A DNA stretch of 64,000 nt from Paenibacillus sp. A3 (GTDB taxonomy: Bacteria > Bacillota > Bacilli > Paenibacillales > NBRC-103111), in NCBI RefSeq assembly GCF_001399685.1, contig NZ_JTHN01000021.1, positions 26,155-90,154 of the forward strand, written 5' to 3'. The notes under the pieces are model-generated. The model saw only the letters and a program-made list of their open reading frames with translations, did not search any database and had not been told where the DNA came from. Made by a program: the position numbers and the translations under genes. This document shows positions 42,156 through 51,568 of this stretch, in pieces (the first letter of the stretch is position 1; every line of letters begins with the position of its first letter).

Positions 42156-44258
42156 TTATTGCGTCAATACGAGCTGCGGCTTATTGCTCGCGGCCTCTTT
42201 GGTATTGAAAGAAACGTCTCCCTTCGAGCTGGCCGCGCCTTCGTTCACCAGCAAGAACGACACGAGCTTGTCCGACATTTGGCTGTTCACATAGTTTGTC
42301 ACATCGAATTCATACCATGTCCCGACCGTATTGCCTATGACCACGCTGCCAATGAGTATCGTACCAGCCGGAGCGTTGTTCCAGTTGATGCCCGTCTCGC
42401 TCCAGCTTTCATCCGCGGTGCCGTATAACTTGACCGTTCTTGAAGCGTCCGTATTGACGGCCGGGACATACACCTTCACTTTGGCAGAAGCTGCGCTTGA
42501 ACCGCCAAAGGTTCCGTAATTGAACTTCAAATAAGATTTTCTCGCGTACCCGGACGCATCGGCTTTGACCATCATCGTCGCCTCGGTGCCGTAATTCGTA
42601 CCTGCATAAGCTCCGTCCCTGACATAGGAATCGGCGGTTGGCTCATAGCTTACCGAAGGCTGGATCGGACCGCTCGACGCATACTCGAAAGCGCCGATAT
42701 CCGGATTGCCGTTGTACAGAGCCGTGCCCCAGAAATCTCTGCCGCCGTTATTTGCCACGGAGACCCCGCTGTTAATGAGCGGCGACGTTGGCTGAAGCTT
42801 GTAGCCGTTCAACCGGTTCGGATCGTTCATATTGATGTTCGTTTCTCCGGCGCCAGGATTGACGAGCTGCGGATCGGCCGTTACCAAACCGGGATGCGAC
42901 ACAGGGCCGTTGATGTCGTCAATGGTTGCCGGGTAGAAGCTGTTGTTTTTGAATACTGCTGAGGTGCTCCAGGCCTTCTCCGCGAACTTCGTAATCGTTC
43001 CGTCCGCTTTAATGATATTGTTATAAAACTTGACCATATTGGAATCGTTATCAAAAACTTGGGTCGTCACGTTAGGTCCCACATAAATGGTATTGTTGTA
43101 AATTTCGTTTCCTGCACTGGTGCTATGATAGAAAAAGATCTCCTGACCTGAACGGTAACCGTCGTTTTCGCTGATGTTGTACCTGAATTTCAAATTGCTC
43201 GCGCTGGGCATAACCAACACGAGTCCGCCGGAGTTATTGTGGCTGTAGTTATACTGGAACACGTCTCCGATGCAATTGTTGTCCGAATCGAAGGCTTCCC
43301 CGTCGTTGTTGCCGCCGCTTCCGCCGTACACTTCGTTGAACTGGACGACGGCTCCCGTCGTATAGTGCGTCCAAAGGCCCGCGTAATTGCCGGAAGACGT
43401 TTTGCTATGGTTTTTCACCGTGTTGTATTCGGCCAAGGCGCCGGACAGCACTTCCGCCAGCACCATGCCGTCTCCCCATACCTCTTCGACGAAGTTGCCC
43501 CGGAATACGACATTCGTGCTGATCTTCGGATAGCCGTTGCCCGCATCCGATTTCGTGCGGATCCCTTCCTTAGTCACATTGGCGACATGGTTGTTCTCCA
43601 CCAGCACATCGTTAAATCCGGCCTGCAAGCCTACCGTAGCTTTCCCGTCTTTGTCGATATGCGTGCCGAAGAAGATGATTCCGCCGCTGTTTTTGTTGCC
43701 GTTCACATCCGAATTCACATCGTGAACGTAGCAATTTCTCACATAAATATGGTTTTTCAAGCCCGATTGATTGTTGTACACCAGAATACCGGCCCTTGAG
43801 GACACAATGGAAGAGCTGAAATTGGTCACCTCAAGGTTATTAATTTCCCAATATTCTTGATTGTACAGCATGACGGCGCCTGAGGTGTTCGCGGGATAGC
43901 TCGTGCCCGCTCCGTTAATAATCGGCTTGGCGCCGCTTCCGTAGCTGTCGATCACAATCGGATTCCCGCTCGTTCCCGATCCCTTGGGCCACAGCTGGCC
44001 GGTCCAGACGCCACCCGATTTGAACAAAATTTTGTCGCCGGGCTGAAATGTCGTGCCGTTGACTTTGGCTAAAGTAGCCCATGGCGCGGAAGAGCTTGTT
44101 CCGGCGTTCGTGTCGTTTCCGCCCGCCGAATCGACATAGTAAGTCGTTCCGGCCGCATGCGCAGGCTCAGGGGCGACGTACAATACTCCTGCCAATTGCA
44201 GCAGCATGGCTATGACGAGGAGTACAGCAAAGCTTGCTCTTTTACGAGGAAGGCTCAT
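42156..44258 (-). CDS. Secreted right-handed beta-helix protein with DNRLRE/CBM96-like C-terminal domain
   Basis: A 700-residue secreted protein. The signal peptide ends near AHAAGTTYYVDSAGG (about residue 36). A PbH1-type parallel beta-helix runs to about 530, with repeated NNxVxN-like turns (VLVENNHVANVTKEGI, VVFRGNFVEEVWGDG). The last 160 residues form a DNRLRE/CBM96-like module (ADSYVRDGAYAGTNYGTEAT ... LVSFLLVNEG). This resembles polysaccharide lyases or glycosidases acting on uronic-acid polymers, but catalytic residues cannot be assigned by eye. Together with the GH2 beta-glucuronidase-like gene and the YesM/YesN-like pair upstream, it suggests use of a uronate-containing glycan. Confidence 0.82.
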   Translation of the reverse strand: MSLPRKRASFAVLLVIAMLLQLAGVLYVAPEPAHAAGTTYYVDSAGGNDTNAGTSSSAPWATLAKVNGTTFQPGDKILFKSGGVWTGQLWPKGSGTSGNPIVIDSYGSGAKPIINGAGTSYPANTSGAVMLYNQEYWEINNLEVTNFSSSIVSSRAGILVYNNQSGLKNHIYVRNCYVHDVNSDVNGNKNSGGIIFFGTHIDKDGKATVGLQAGFNDVLVENNHVANVTKEGIRTKSDAGNGYPKISTNVVFRGNFVEEVWGDGMVLAEVLSGALAEYNTVKNHSKTSSGNYAGLWTHYTTGAVVQFNEVYGGSGGNNDGEAFDSDNNCIGDVFQYNYSHNNSGGLVLVMPSASNLKFRYNISENDGYRSGQEIFFYHSTSAGNEIYNNTIYVGPNVTTQVFDNDSNMVKFYNNIIKADGTITKFAEKAWSTSAVFKNNSFYPATIDDINGPVSHPGLVTADPQLVNPGAGETNINMNDPNRLNGYKLQPTSPLINSGVSVANNGGRDFWGTALYNGNPDIGAFEYASSGPIQPSVSYEPTADSYVRDGAYAGTNYGTEATMMVKADASGYARKSYLKFNYGTFGGSSAASAKVKVYVPAVNTDASRTVKLYGTADESWSETGINWNNAPAGTILIGSVVIGNTVGTWYEFDVTNYVNSQMSDKLVSFLLVNEGAASSKGDVSFNTKEAASNKPQLVLTQ

Positions 44259-44462
44259 TACGAAATACCCGCCTTTCGACTAAAATAATTTCCTGCTGTC
44301 AGCGAACGCTATGCTCAAGAAAGCGCACTCATTTTTCATCCCTCCGTTTCCGTCCGCTAACCCCATATTATTGGGCATGGCCCTCCCCGAACAGGCACGA
44401 TTTACACCACTTTTACTCATTTTTTAATCCATTTGCCCAAGGCCGGACGCAACACGGCGTTC

Positions 44463-46079
44463 TCACCCTTTCCTGGACGAACGGTAAGCACTCGGCAAAG
44501 CGCCGGTATGGGCCTTGAACAGCTTCGTAAAATAATTTTTGTTCTCATACGAGAGCATGGCGGCGATCTCCTCGACGGTTTTGTCGGTCCGTTCCAGAAG
44601 CTCCTTCGCTTTCTCCATCTTCGTTCGGGTGACGAACTCGACAAAATTTTCTCCCGTTTCCCGTTTAAACAGCCGGCTCAAATAGTTGGGATGGAGGTGC
44701 AGGTGCGCGGCCGCCTCCTCAAGGCCGACCCGCTCCTGCCACTTGCCGGCGACAAACCGCTGGCATTCCAGCACCTCGCGGCGCTTCGATTCCTTTCTTA
44801 TCCTTCCGGCGCACTCCACGGCTTGGTTCAGGAAATGTTGAAGCCACTCGCCCAGCTCCTGCAGGCTCGCTAGTTCCATGACATCGTGATGCAGAAGTCC
44901 TGAGGAAAAGCTGGTTTGCGTCATCTGAAGAGATTTCAGCCGCAAGCGGATCTCCAGCACGATTTTGAGCATCCATTCCTTCACTTCCACAGGGTGAAAC
45001 CGATTTTCACGCATAACCCCCATCCATTTACCGACGGTTGCGGCGATGGAGTCCGTTTTCTCTTGCAGCACAAGCTGCCGGAAATCCTCCAAAGCCGGGA
45101 CATACTGTGCCAATAGCTCGTCCCCCAAGCCTGCGACGGGCAGTGCCTGCTCCATTCGCCCGACCGATCCGTGCGGCATGTAAAACCGTTCTTTTCCCAG
45201 CTCAACGAGCGCCGCGAGGTTCTCCTTGAGACGGAGCGGCTCCTTGCAGGGCAGCCCGACCATAAACGAATAAGACACTTTGCCGTATTGAAGCAAACAC
45301 CTCTGTTGAATACGAAGCATCTCTTCCACCTGCTTCCAGCTCCCGATGCGATGTTCGGAGGAAAAAGGAAACAGCAGCAGCAGCTCCCCCTGCTGGTAAG
45401 GGAACACCCTGCAGGCTCCGGTACCGAGCGCTTCCGCCAATATATTCTCCGCTGTATCCCGCAGCAGCTCGGGGGTACGAAACCTCGCGACCGCCTCCCG
45501 GGGACGATCGGGAAAGGCCAGCACTGGCAGCCATTCCCCTTGGGAAAAGTCGATCCCATACTCCTGCGCCCGCCGCTCCCAATCTTTTACATTAAGAAGT
45601 GGGCTCTGAATGGTATGGAGCATAAAGGCTTGCCGAAGCAAGCTATTGTTCTGCTTCACCTTCGCTTCCATGTCCCGTTTCGCGGCTTCGGAGCTTCTCT
45701 CCGCATCAAGCGCCTCCTTCATCTGCTTCAGCAAGTCTCCGATCAGCCCGGCCGTCATCGTTTCTTTCAGCACATAATCGGTCACATGAAGCTTGAGCGC
45801 TTGTTGGGCATAATCGAATTCGTCATGACACGAGAGAATGACGACCTTTAGCTTCGGATGTAATAAGCGCATCGCCCGGGTCAGCGACATCCCGTCCATT
45901 CCCGGCATCCCGATGTCCGTCACCAGAATATCCACCTGCGATGTCCCGGCAGCAGAAAGCGCTTCTTCCGGATCTTGAAAGCAGCCGCCCAACCGGCATT
46001 GAACCGCTTCCCATGGCAGCGCTTCCTTCAAATAGTGCAAAACCGGAAGATCGTCGTCGACAACAAAGACGGTGTACAT
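44463..46079 (-). CDS. YesN-like response regulator with AraC-type DNA-binding domain
   Basis: A 538-residue regulator. The N-terminal receiver (about 1-120) has VVDDDLP and phospho-acceptor LVTDIGMPGMDG. A middle helical region follows, then a C-terminal AraC HTH (about 435-535: LEEAAAHLHLHPNYLSRLFKRETGENFVEFVTRTKMEKAKELL). It is encoded 3 nt after the sensor kinase gene. The likely targets are the beta-helix, foldase and GH2 genes just downstream. Confidence 0.94.
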   Translation of the reverse strand: MYTVFVVDDDLPVLHYLKEALPWEAVQCRLGGCFQDPEEALSAAGTSQVDILVTDIGMPGMDGMSLTRAMRLLHPKLKVVILSCHDEFDYAQQALKLHVTDYVLKETMTAGLIGDLLKQMKEALDAERSSEAAKRDMEAKVKQNNSLLRQAFMLHTIQSPLLNVKDWERRAQEYGIDFSQGEWLPVLAFPDRPREAVARFRTPELLRDTAENILAEALGTGACRVFPYQQGELLLLFPFSSEHRIGSWKQVEEMLRIQQRCLLQYGKVSYSFMVGLPCKEPLRLKENLAALVELGKERFYMPHGSVGRMEQALPVAGLGDELLAQYVPALEDFRQLVLQEKTDSIAATVGKWMGVMRENRFHPVEVKEWMLKIVLEIRLRLKSLQMTQTSFSSGLLHHDVMELASLQELGEWLQHFLNQAVECAGRIRKESKRREVLECQRFVAGKWQERVGLEEAAAHLHLHPNYLSRLFKRETGENFVEFVTRTKMEKAKELLERTDKTVEEIAAMLSYENKNYFTKLFKAHTGALPSAYRSSRKG

Positions 46080-46082
46080 CCC

Positions 46083-47870
46083 TTACTCCTCCTCTCGCTG
46101 CTGCGGAATGATCAAGGTAATGGTCGTGCCTTGACCCAGCTCGGAATCCATTTCAAAAGAACAACGCTCCTTATAGATGAGCCGCAGACGCTCGTATACG
46201 TTCCGCAGTCCGATGCCCGACAATCCCGCGGACGCCCGTTCCTTCGCTGCGCCCTCCCCCTGCAGATCGGCGCGAAGCTTTTCCAGCCGCTCCTTCGAGA
46301 TCCCGACGCCAGAATCCGCGATTACGATGTTCAGACGTCCGTCTGCCACCAGATGCGCATGAATCGTGATCGTTCCTCCCTTGCGGGCGAATCCATGCAG
46401 ATAAGCGTTCTCGATGATCGGCTGCAGCACAAACCGGGGCACTTCCGCCAGCACGGCATCCGAAGCCACCGACAGCTTTAGTTGAAGCCGGTCCCCGAGC
46501 CGGACATTAATCAGCCGGACATACTGCCCAATCATCTCGATCTCTTCATGCAAGCTGATGAACTCGTTGTTGCGGTTAATCGTCATTCTCAGCAGCGACG
46601 ACAAAGAACTGATGAGGTCGGCATTTTCCGCGTCGCCGCGAAGCAGAATTCTCATGCGGATCGAGTTCAAAATATTAAATAAAAAATGCGGATTGATTTG
46701 GGCCTGAAGCATGGCCAGCTCCGCTTTTCGTTTATGCTCTTGCTCGCGGATGATGCTTTGGACCATCGTCTCGATCCGGTCCAGCATCCGGTCGAAGACA
46801 AACCCAAGCCGGCCTACCTCGTCCCGGCCCCGGATACCGGATCGTTCGCCCAGATGCCCGGATTCGATGCGGACTACGGTCTGCGCCAATCTTCGAATGG
46901 GGGTGGTCAAAGCTCCTGTCAAATAGAGCAGAACTCCGGCGAACACAATTAAACACAGCGTTTGAATGAGAAAATCGATGCGGCGAATCGCCTGGATCGG
47001 CTTGGATGCCTGCTTATAAGGACTCATGCTGACTAGCCGCCACTGCGGATTAAGCTCTTCCGCTATGAGAAGATTGGCTTCGCCGTCGACCTCGATCAAG
47101 CTGGCCTGTCCTTCGGATGGCAATTGGTCGCGAAACGGAAACAGCGTGCCGATACGGTCCATCTCCTTGTCGAATACGATCCGGCCTTCCCGATCCGTGA
47201 TGAGAAGCGTCTCTTCCTGCTTCGAGCTTGAAAACAGCTTTTGTAAAGCGGCCGCATCCAGACTGACGACAGCCACCGCTCTGAGCTGATCGCCGGAGCG
47301 AATAGACTTGGCGAGCGTAAGGACGTAAGGATGGCGGACGCCGTCCGTATTGCGCACATAGTTCGGTTCCCCGCCGACCCAGCGGGTCTGATAATGCGCC
47401 AATTCGCTCGTTTCCTGGTACCAAGACTTGTCGAACAATTGCTTCGGATCGAAGTCAAAGCTGCTGTAGTTGGCCCAAAAGTCCCCATTCGGCAAAAGAA
47501 TCGTCAAATACAGCGGATCGAAGGAAGCGAGAATCGCGTCCAGCCTTTTGTTCAGCTTCAGCTTGGTTTGAACGATTTCGTACGGCTGGCGGACCGGGTC
47601 CATCTGGCCGAGCTCGGTAACGAATAAATGCAAGTCCGGATCAAATTGCAGCAGATTCAAAATATACAGCATACGATCCAGTTGATTCCCTACGTACTGG
47701 TCCACAATCTTTAACGATTCTCGCGAGTTTCCGGTGACCTGCTCCTTCATCACGTCCTGCGTAAACCAGTTGGAAACAAAAAAGGAAACGACGGCCGGCA
47801 GCAATAAGCACACGACGATACCCGCCATCAGCTTGCCGCGCAGCGAAAGCGCTTGAATCCATGTCCGCAT
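46083..47870 (-). CDS. YesM-like sensor histidine kinase
   Basis: A 595-residue kinase with TM1 at about 14-35, a large extracellular dCache-like sensor (about 36-270) and TM2 near 285-305. HAMP follows (TTPIRRLAQTVVRIESGHLGE), then the His_kinase module with QINPHFLFNILNSIRM and ATPase motif IIENAYLHG. The start at 47870 has GGAGGAG 7 nt upstream; the longer reading frame is unlikely. It senses an outside signal, probably a glycan fragment, for the neighbouring AraC-type regulator. Confidence 0.93.
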   Translation of the reverse strand: MRTWIQALSLRGKLMAGIVVCLLLPAVVSFFVSNWFTQDVMKEQVTGNSRESLKIVDQYVGNQLDRMLYILNLLQFDPDLHLFVTELGQMDPVRQPYEIVQTKLKLNKRLDAILASFDPLYLTILLPNGDFWANYSSFDFDPKQLFDKSWYQETSELAHYQTRWVGGEPNYVRNTDGVRHPYVLTLAKSIRSGDQLRAVAVVSLDAAALQKLFSSSKQEETLLITDREGRIVFDKEMDRIGTLFPFRDQLPSEGQASLIEVDGEANLLIAEELNPQWRLVSMSPYKQASKPIQAIRRIDFLIQTLCLIVFAGVLLYLTGALTTPIRRLAQTVVRIESGHLGERSGIRGRDEVGRLGFVFDRMLDRIETMVQSIIREQEHKRKAELAMLQAQINPHFLFNILNSIRMRILLRGDAENADLISSLSSLLRMTINRNNEFISLHEEIEMIGQYVRLINVRLGDRLQLKLSVASDAVLAEVPRFVLQPIIENAYLHGFARKGGTITIHAHLVADGRLNIVIADSGVGISKERLEKLRADLQGEGAAKERASAGLSGIGLRNVYERLRLIYKERCSFEMDSELGQGTTITLIIPQQREEE

Positions 47871-47982
47871 AGGGAAGCTCCTCCCCGAACCGAAGGTGAA
47901 AAGGAGAACATCCGTCCTCCTTGCCTTCATCTTACCATAGCTTGGGAATCAGCGGACTGTTTCTCGTTGCCCATGGCAGCAC

Positions 47983-48019
47983 AAAAAAACGCCAAGCCGC
48001 AAAAGATCGACCTGACGTT
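47983..48019 (-). terminator. Terminator of the des operon
   Basis: A 12-bp stem with some G-U pairs on the minus strand followed by seven T, 11 nt past the ypsA-like stop. Confidence 0.8.
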
Positions 48020-48029
48020 CGTGTACGTC

Positions 48030-48590
48030 TTATTCGTCATATTGATGAAGCATTGCCTCTTCCTCGGCCGCGCTTTGCAGATCGTACGCCGTGATGCTGT
48101 GGATCGGATAATACTCCTGATCCGCCAGACGCAGCGCTTCCTCCCGAAGGAATTTCGGCGAGCCTTCGTTCTCGTCGTCGTAGACCAGCAGCAGACCGTC
48201 GGAATTGCGCAGCAAAAATTGATCCCGCGCGCGAAACTGCCACGGCCCGCTATATTTGCTTTTCGTGACGCTGTTCACATAGTCCGCGCCCGCCAGCACC
48301 TGCTGATAAGCGGCTTTCTTCTCTTCGCTCCAGTTCTCCTCCTGCTCCAGGAACGGGGTAATGACGGCGAGCTTCAGCTCGAAGCCCTGCGACTTCAGCT
48401 CGAGCGCCGCCTCGGCCGCCCACAGCTCCACGCCCCATTGGCCGCTGACGATCACCCATTCGAGCCCTTCGTCCAGCAAAGCGGCGAACCGGCTTTTCAG
48501 CGCCTTCTTAATAATCGCGATACCGGGATGCTTCAGCGAAAAAATACCAAGCTCCGACGCCTTATAACCCGTTACAAGCAAGCTTTTCAC
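48030..48590 (-). CDS. ypsA: YpsA family protein (DUF1273, SLOG-like fold)
   Basis: A 186-residue Rossmann-like protein. It starts with KSLLVTGYKASELGIF, and WVIVSGQWGVELWAAEAAL and DQFLLRNSDGLLLVYD follow the YpsA/SLOG pattern. In other Firmicutes YpsA affects cell division and stress responses through putative nucleotide binding. The GTG at 48590 behind AAGGAGG is the natural start. It lies 31 nt after desR and probably on the same transcript, which is not its usual place. Confidence 0.85.
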   Translation of the reverse strand: MKSLLVTGYKASELGIFSLKHPGIAIIKKALKSRFAALLDEGLEWVIVSGQWGVELWAAEAALELKSQGFELKLAVITPFLEQEENWSEEKKAAYQQVLAGADYVNSVTKSKYSGPWQFRARDQFLLRNSDGLLLVYDDENEGSPKFLREEALRLADQEYYPIHSITAYDLQSAAEEEAMLHQYDE

Positions 48591-48621
48591 GGTACCAGCC
48601 TCCTTGTGACTTGTGCAGCGG

Positions 48622-49221
48622 TTATTTAAACCATCCTTTTTCCTTAAACCGCATGATCGCCTCGATCCGGTTGCTGACGCCGAGCTTATCCAGAATGACG
48701 GAAATGTAGTTGCGGACGGTCCCGGTGGTAATATACAGCTGACTGGCAATTTCCTTCGTGTTCTTGCCGTCGGCGATCAGGTGCAGCACTTCCTGCTCCC
48801 GCTCGGTCAGCGGATTCTCCTCCCCGTCCGCCTCATCGACCAGCTCCGAGGCGTAGATGCGCCGGCCGGCCATGACGCTGCGGATCGAATCCGCCAGCTC
48901 TTCGCTGGGGCTGTCCTTCAGCATATACCCGTGCACCCCGGCCTTCAGTGCGCGTTCGAAATAACCGTAGCGGGCAAACGTCGTCAGGATGATCACCTTG
49001 CAGCCGCAGCCCTTCAGCTCCTCGGCCGCTTCCAGCCCGCTCTTCCCCGGCATTTCGATGTCCATGATGCAAATATCCGGCTTATGGAGGCGGACCAGCT
49101 TAACCGCATCCTCGCCATGACTGGCCCGCCCGACGACCGTCATGTCCTCTTCCAGGTCGAGCAAAGAAGCCAGCGCGCCCAGCAGCAGCCGCTGATCCTC
49201 GGCAATGACAATGCGAATCAT
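48622..49221 (-). CDS. desR: DesR-like NarL-family response regulator
   Basis: A 199-residue regulator. The receiver (about 1-120) has IAEDQRLLLGAL, phospho-Asp in ICIMDIEMPGKSG and YMLKDSPSEELA. The LuxR HTH (about 138-195) reads LTEREQEVLHLIADGKNTKEIASQLY. It overlaps the kinase gene by 4 nt (ATGA). In B. subtilis DesR activates the desaturase gene on cooling. The operon order des-desK-desR is the same here. Confidence 0.92.
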   Translation of the reverse strand: MIRIVIAEDQRLLLGALASLLDLEEDMTVVGRASHGEDAVKLVRLHKPDICIMDIEMPGKSGLEAAEELKGCGCKVIILTTFARYGYFERALKAGVHGYMLKDSPSEELADSIRSVMAGRRIYASELVDEADGEENPLTEREQEVLHLIADGKNTKEIASQLYITTGTVRNYISVILDKLGVSNRIEAIMRFKEKGWFK

Positions 49222-50354
49222 CCTCCCGCCTCCTTTTCCGGTTGTTTGAAGACATTCGGCACTTTGATCACGATCATCGTTCCCGGACCCGGACCGATTT
49301 CCAGGCTCCCGTTCACGAATTCGAGGCGCTCCTTCATGCCTCCCAATCCGTTGCCCCGCAAGCAGTCCGGATGCTCCGCCAGACCGCATCCGTCGTCCCG
49401 CACCCGGACCACGAGCTCCGTCCGCGACGGCTTGATGGCAATCCAGCATGTGGATGCGCCGCTGTGTTTTACAATATTGGTAACAGCTTCCTTAATGCAC
49501 ATGCTGACCACATTTTCGTTCAGCAGCGAGGTGTTGGTCAGCTTCGGGCTGCCTTCCACAACAAAACCGATCTGCGCCGCTTTCAGCATCTGCTTGACCC
49601 GATACATCTCATCCTCCAGCCGCGTACCGCGCATCTTGGTGACCATCTCCCGCACTTCCTTCAGCGCGCTTCTGGCGGTCTGATGAATGTCGTTCAGCTC
49701 GGCTTGGGCGCGGCTCGGGTTTTTTCCGATCAATTTCCCGGCCAGATCGCTCTTCAGGCCGATGAGCGAGAGCTTCTGGCCGAGCGTGTCGTGCAGGTCG
49801 CGGGCGATTCTTTGGCGTTCCTCCAGCTTGACGAGCTCGGAGATCTTCTTGTTCGCCACCTCCAGCTCGTCCTGCAGCTTCTCCCGCTTATTCCGGTTGT
49901 ATGTGTTCACCGGCAGCAGAATGACGCCGATCAAGCTGACCAGCACAAACGGCAGCTGCGTAATAATGACCGGATTCTGCGTTACGAAGCCGTAATTGAT
50001 CGAGACCAGCGTGCTGACCAGATGAATGGAATACAGCGTAAAAAATCCGACCCGATGGTGGATATTGCCGATAAAAAATGCCAGAAACAGCGAAAAATAC
50101 ACATAGCCGAACAGCAGGCTCATCGTAATGGAAATGCCGATCTGCACGCTGGTCCAGAAGTACACCAGCCATCCTTTGGATACAAAAGTAAGCACATAGC
50201 ATATAAAAAAGCCGATGATCATCGTAATGCCGACGACCACTTTATAAGTCGATGAAGAGCTGAAAATGAAATAAAACGGAAGAATATAAAAGACGACCCA
50301 TACATAGGGGCTGAGTCCCGTATTTTTGTGAATAATTTGAATCCACTTGCGCAT
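49218..50354 (-). CDS. desK: DesK-like membrane thermosensor histidine kinase
   Basis: A 378-residue kinase. Five or so membrane helices occupy about 10-150, followed by the HisKA_3 helix with ERQRIARDLHDTLGQKLSLIGLK (phospho-His near 190) and an HATPase domain with AVTNIVKHS and DDGCGL..GNGLGGMKERL. This is the DesK design: membrane thickness or order is read by the transmembrane part. It follows the desaturase gene by 26 nt. Confidence 0.92.
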   Translation of the reverse strand: MRKWIQIIHKNTGLSPYVWVVFYILPFYFIFSSSSTYKVVVGITMIIGFFICYVLTFVSKGWLVYFWTSVQIGISITMSLLFGYVYFSLFLAFFIGNIHHRVGFFTLYSIHLVSTLVSINYGFVTQNPVIITQLPFVLVSLIGVILLPVNTYNRNKREKLQDELEVANKKISELVKLEERQRIARDLHDTLGQKLSLIGLKSDLAGKLIGKNPSRAQAELNDIHQTARSALKEVREMVTKMRGTRLEDEMYRVKQMLKAAQIGFVVEGSPKLTNTSLLNENVVSMCIKEAVTNIVKHSGASTCWIAIKPSRTELVVRVRDDGCGLAEHPDCLRGNGLGGMKERLEFVNGSLEIGPGPGTMIVIKVPNVFKQPEKEAGG

Positions 50355-50380
50355 GGCGTCATCCCTTTTGGAACAGGCTT

Positions 50381-51430
50381 TTATTTTCCTTGCAAGCTCG
50401 GATTGGGGCTTTTCACTTGATCGGCCGCCGGCTTGCGGAGCAAAGGCTTGATGTCTTTAAAGCCTACAAAGTTCTTGCGCTTCTCGTCCCATAAGTGGAA
50501 ACGAAGCGACTGCAAGCTGGTGCCGATCGTAAGCGTCGTAACCTTCTGCAGCTCGGGCGTGGCCTCATGCGCCTTCTCCAGATTATAGTTCGGCACCTTC
50601 GGACTCAAATGATGCACGTGATGAAACCCGATATTTCCGGTGATCCACTGCAGCAGCTTCGGAAGCTTGTAATAAGAGCTCCCTTCTACGGCCGCTTTCA
50701 CGTAGCTCCACTGGTCCTCATTCTCGAAGTAGGATTCCTCGAATTGATGCTGCACGTAAAACATCCAGATCCCCAGCAAGCCGGAGACGAAAAAGACCGG
50801 GCCTTGAACCAGCACAAAAGCCTGCCAGCCGATCACCCAGATCAGCAGCGCATACAGAGCGACGATCGCCAGATTCGTTACGTAAGTATTGATCCGCTCT
50901 TTGCGTCTCGCTCCCCTGCGGTTAAAGCGGTATTGAAGCAGGAACACGTAGACCGGGCCGACGACGAACATCGACAACGGATTGCGGTAAATCCGGTAAG
51001 CGATCCGTCTCCATAACGGAGCGGCGACGTATTCGTCCACGGTGAGAATCCAGATGTCCCCGACGCCGCGCTTATCGAGGTTGCTGCTTGTAGCATGATG
51101 AATCGAATGGCTGTATTTCCACTGTTCATACGGACAGAGCGTCATCACACCCGTGATATTTCCGAGTATATCATTAGCGAGCCGGCTTTTGAAGAACGAT
51201 TGGTGACAACAGTCATGGAAAATAATAAAAGTCCGTACCACAAAGCCGCCGGCCACGATGGTGAGAGGAAGCGTTAACCAGTACGAAACGGACAGGCTGG
51301 CATACGCCGCATACCAGAGCAGCACCAGCGGCACAAGCGTGTTCACAAGCTGCCATAGGCTTGACTTCGTATCGGTTTTCTCAAAGGGACCAACGTTCTT
51401 TTTAAGATGAGCTATACTCGCTTGGTGCAT
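50381..51430 (-). CDS. des: Membrane fatty acid desaturase (Des-like)
   Basis: A 349-residue membrane desaturase with the three histidine boxes HDCCHQ, HSIHHATS (HxxHH) and GFHHVHHLSP. At least four membrane segments are predicted. It introduces double bonds into acyl chains of membrane lipids to keep fluidity at low temperature. It has its own TATAAT box and an upstream palindrome that fits DesR control. Confidence 0.93.
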   Translation of the reverse strand: MHQASIAHLKKNVGPFEKTDTKSSLWQLVNTLVPLVLLWYAAYASLSVSYWLTLPLTIVAGGFVVRTFIIFHDCCHQSFFKSRLANDILGNITGVMTLCPYEQWKYSHSIHHATSSNLDKRGVGDIWILTVDEYVAAPLWRRIAYRIYRNPLSMFVVGPVYVFLLQYRFNRRGARRKERINTYVTNLAIVALYALLIWVIGWQAFVLVQGPVFFVSGLLGIWMFYVQHQFEESYFENEDQWSYVKAAVEGSSYYKLPKLLQWITGNIGFHHVHHLSPKVPNYNLEKAHEATPELQKVTTLTIGTSLQSLRFHLWDEKRKNFVGFKDIKPLLRKPAADQVKSPNPSLQGK

Positions 51431-51501
51431 TCGTTTATTTCCTCCTCGATAGGACGCGCGGGGAACGTTATAGAACGTCGGACGCAGGTTTTCTATCCTC
51501 C

Positions 51502-51507
51502 ATTATA
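51502..51507 (-). promoter_or_regulatory. -10 box of the des promoter
   Basis: Minus-strand TATAAT about 70 nt upstream of the des ATG. The hexamer 17 nt further upstream (TACAGG) is a poor -35, as expected for a promoter that needs an activator. Confidence 0.65.
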
Positions 51508-51552
51508 GAGAAAGCGTCCGGCAGCCTGTAGTCATAAACGTCAGATCGAGGG

Positions 51553-51568
51553 TATGACAATCGTCATA
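51553..51568. promoter_or_regulatory. Candidate DesR binding palindrome
   Basis: TATGAC and GTCATA form a perfect inverted repeat around AATC, centred about 65 nt upstream of the expected start point, and a further GTCAT-like pair lies at 51530-51543. B. subtilis DesR protects a similar upstream region with TCATGAC/GTCATGA-type half sites. The site overlaps the last codons of the neighbouring gene. Confidence 0.6.
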
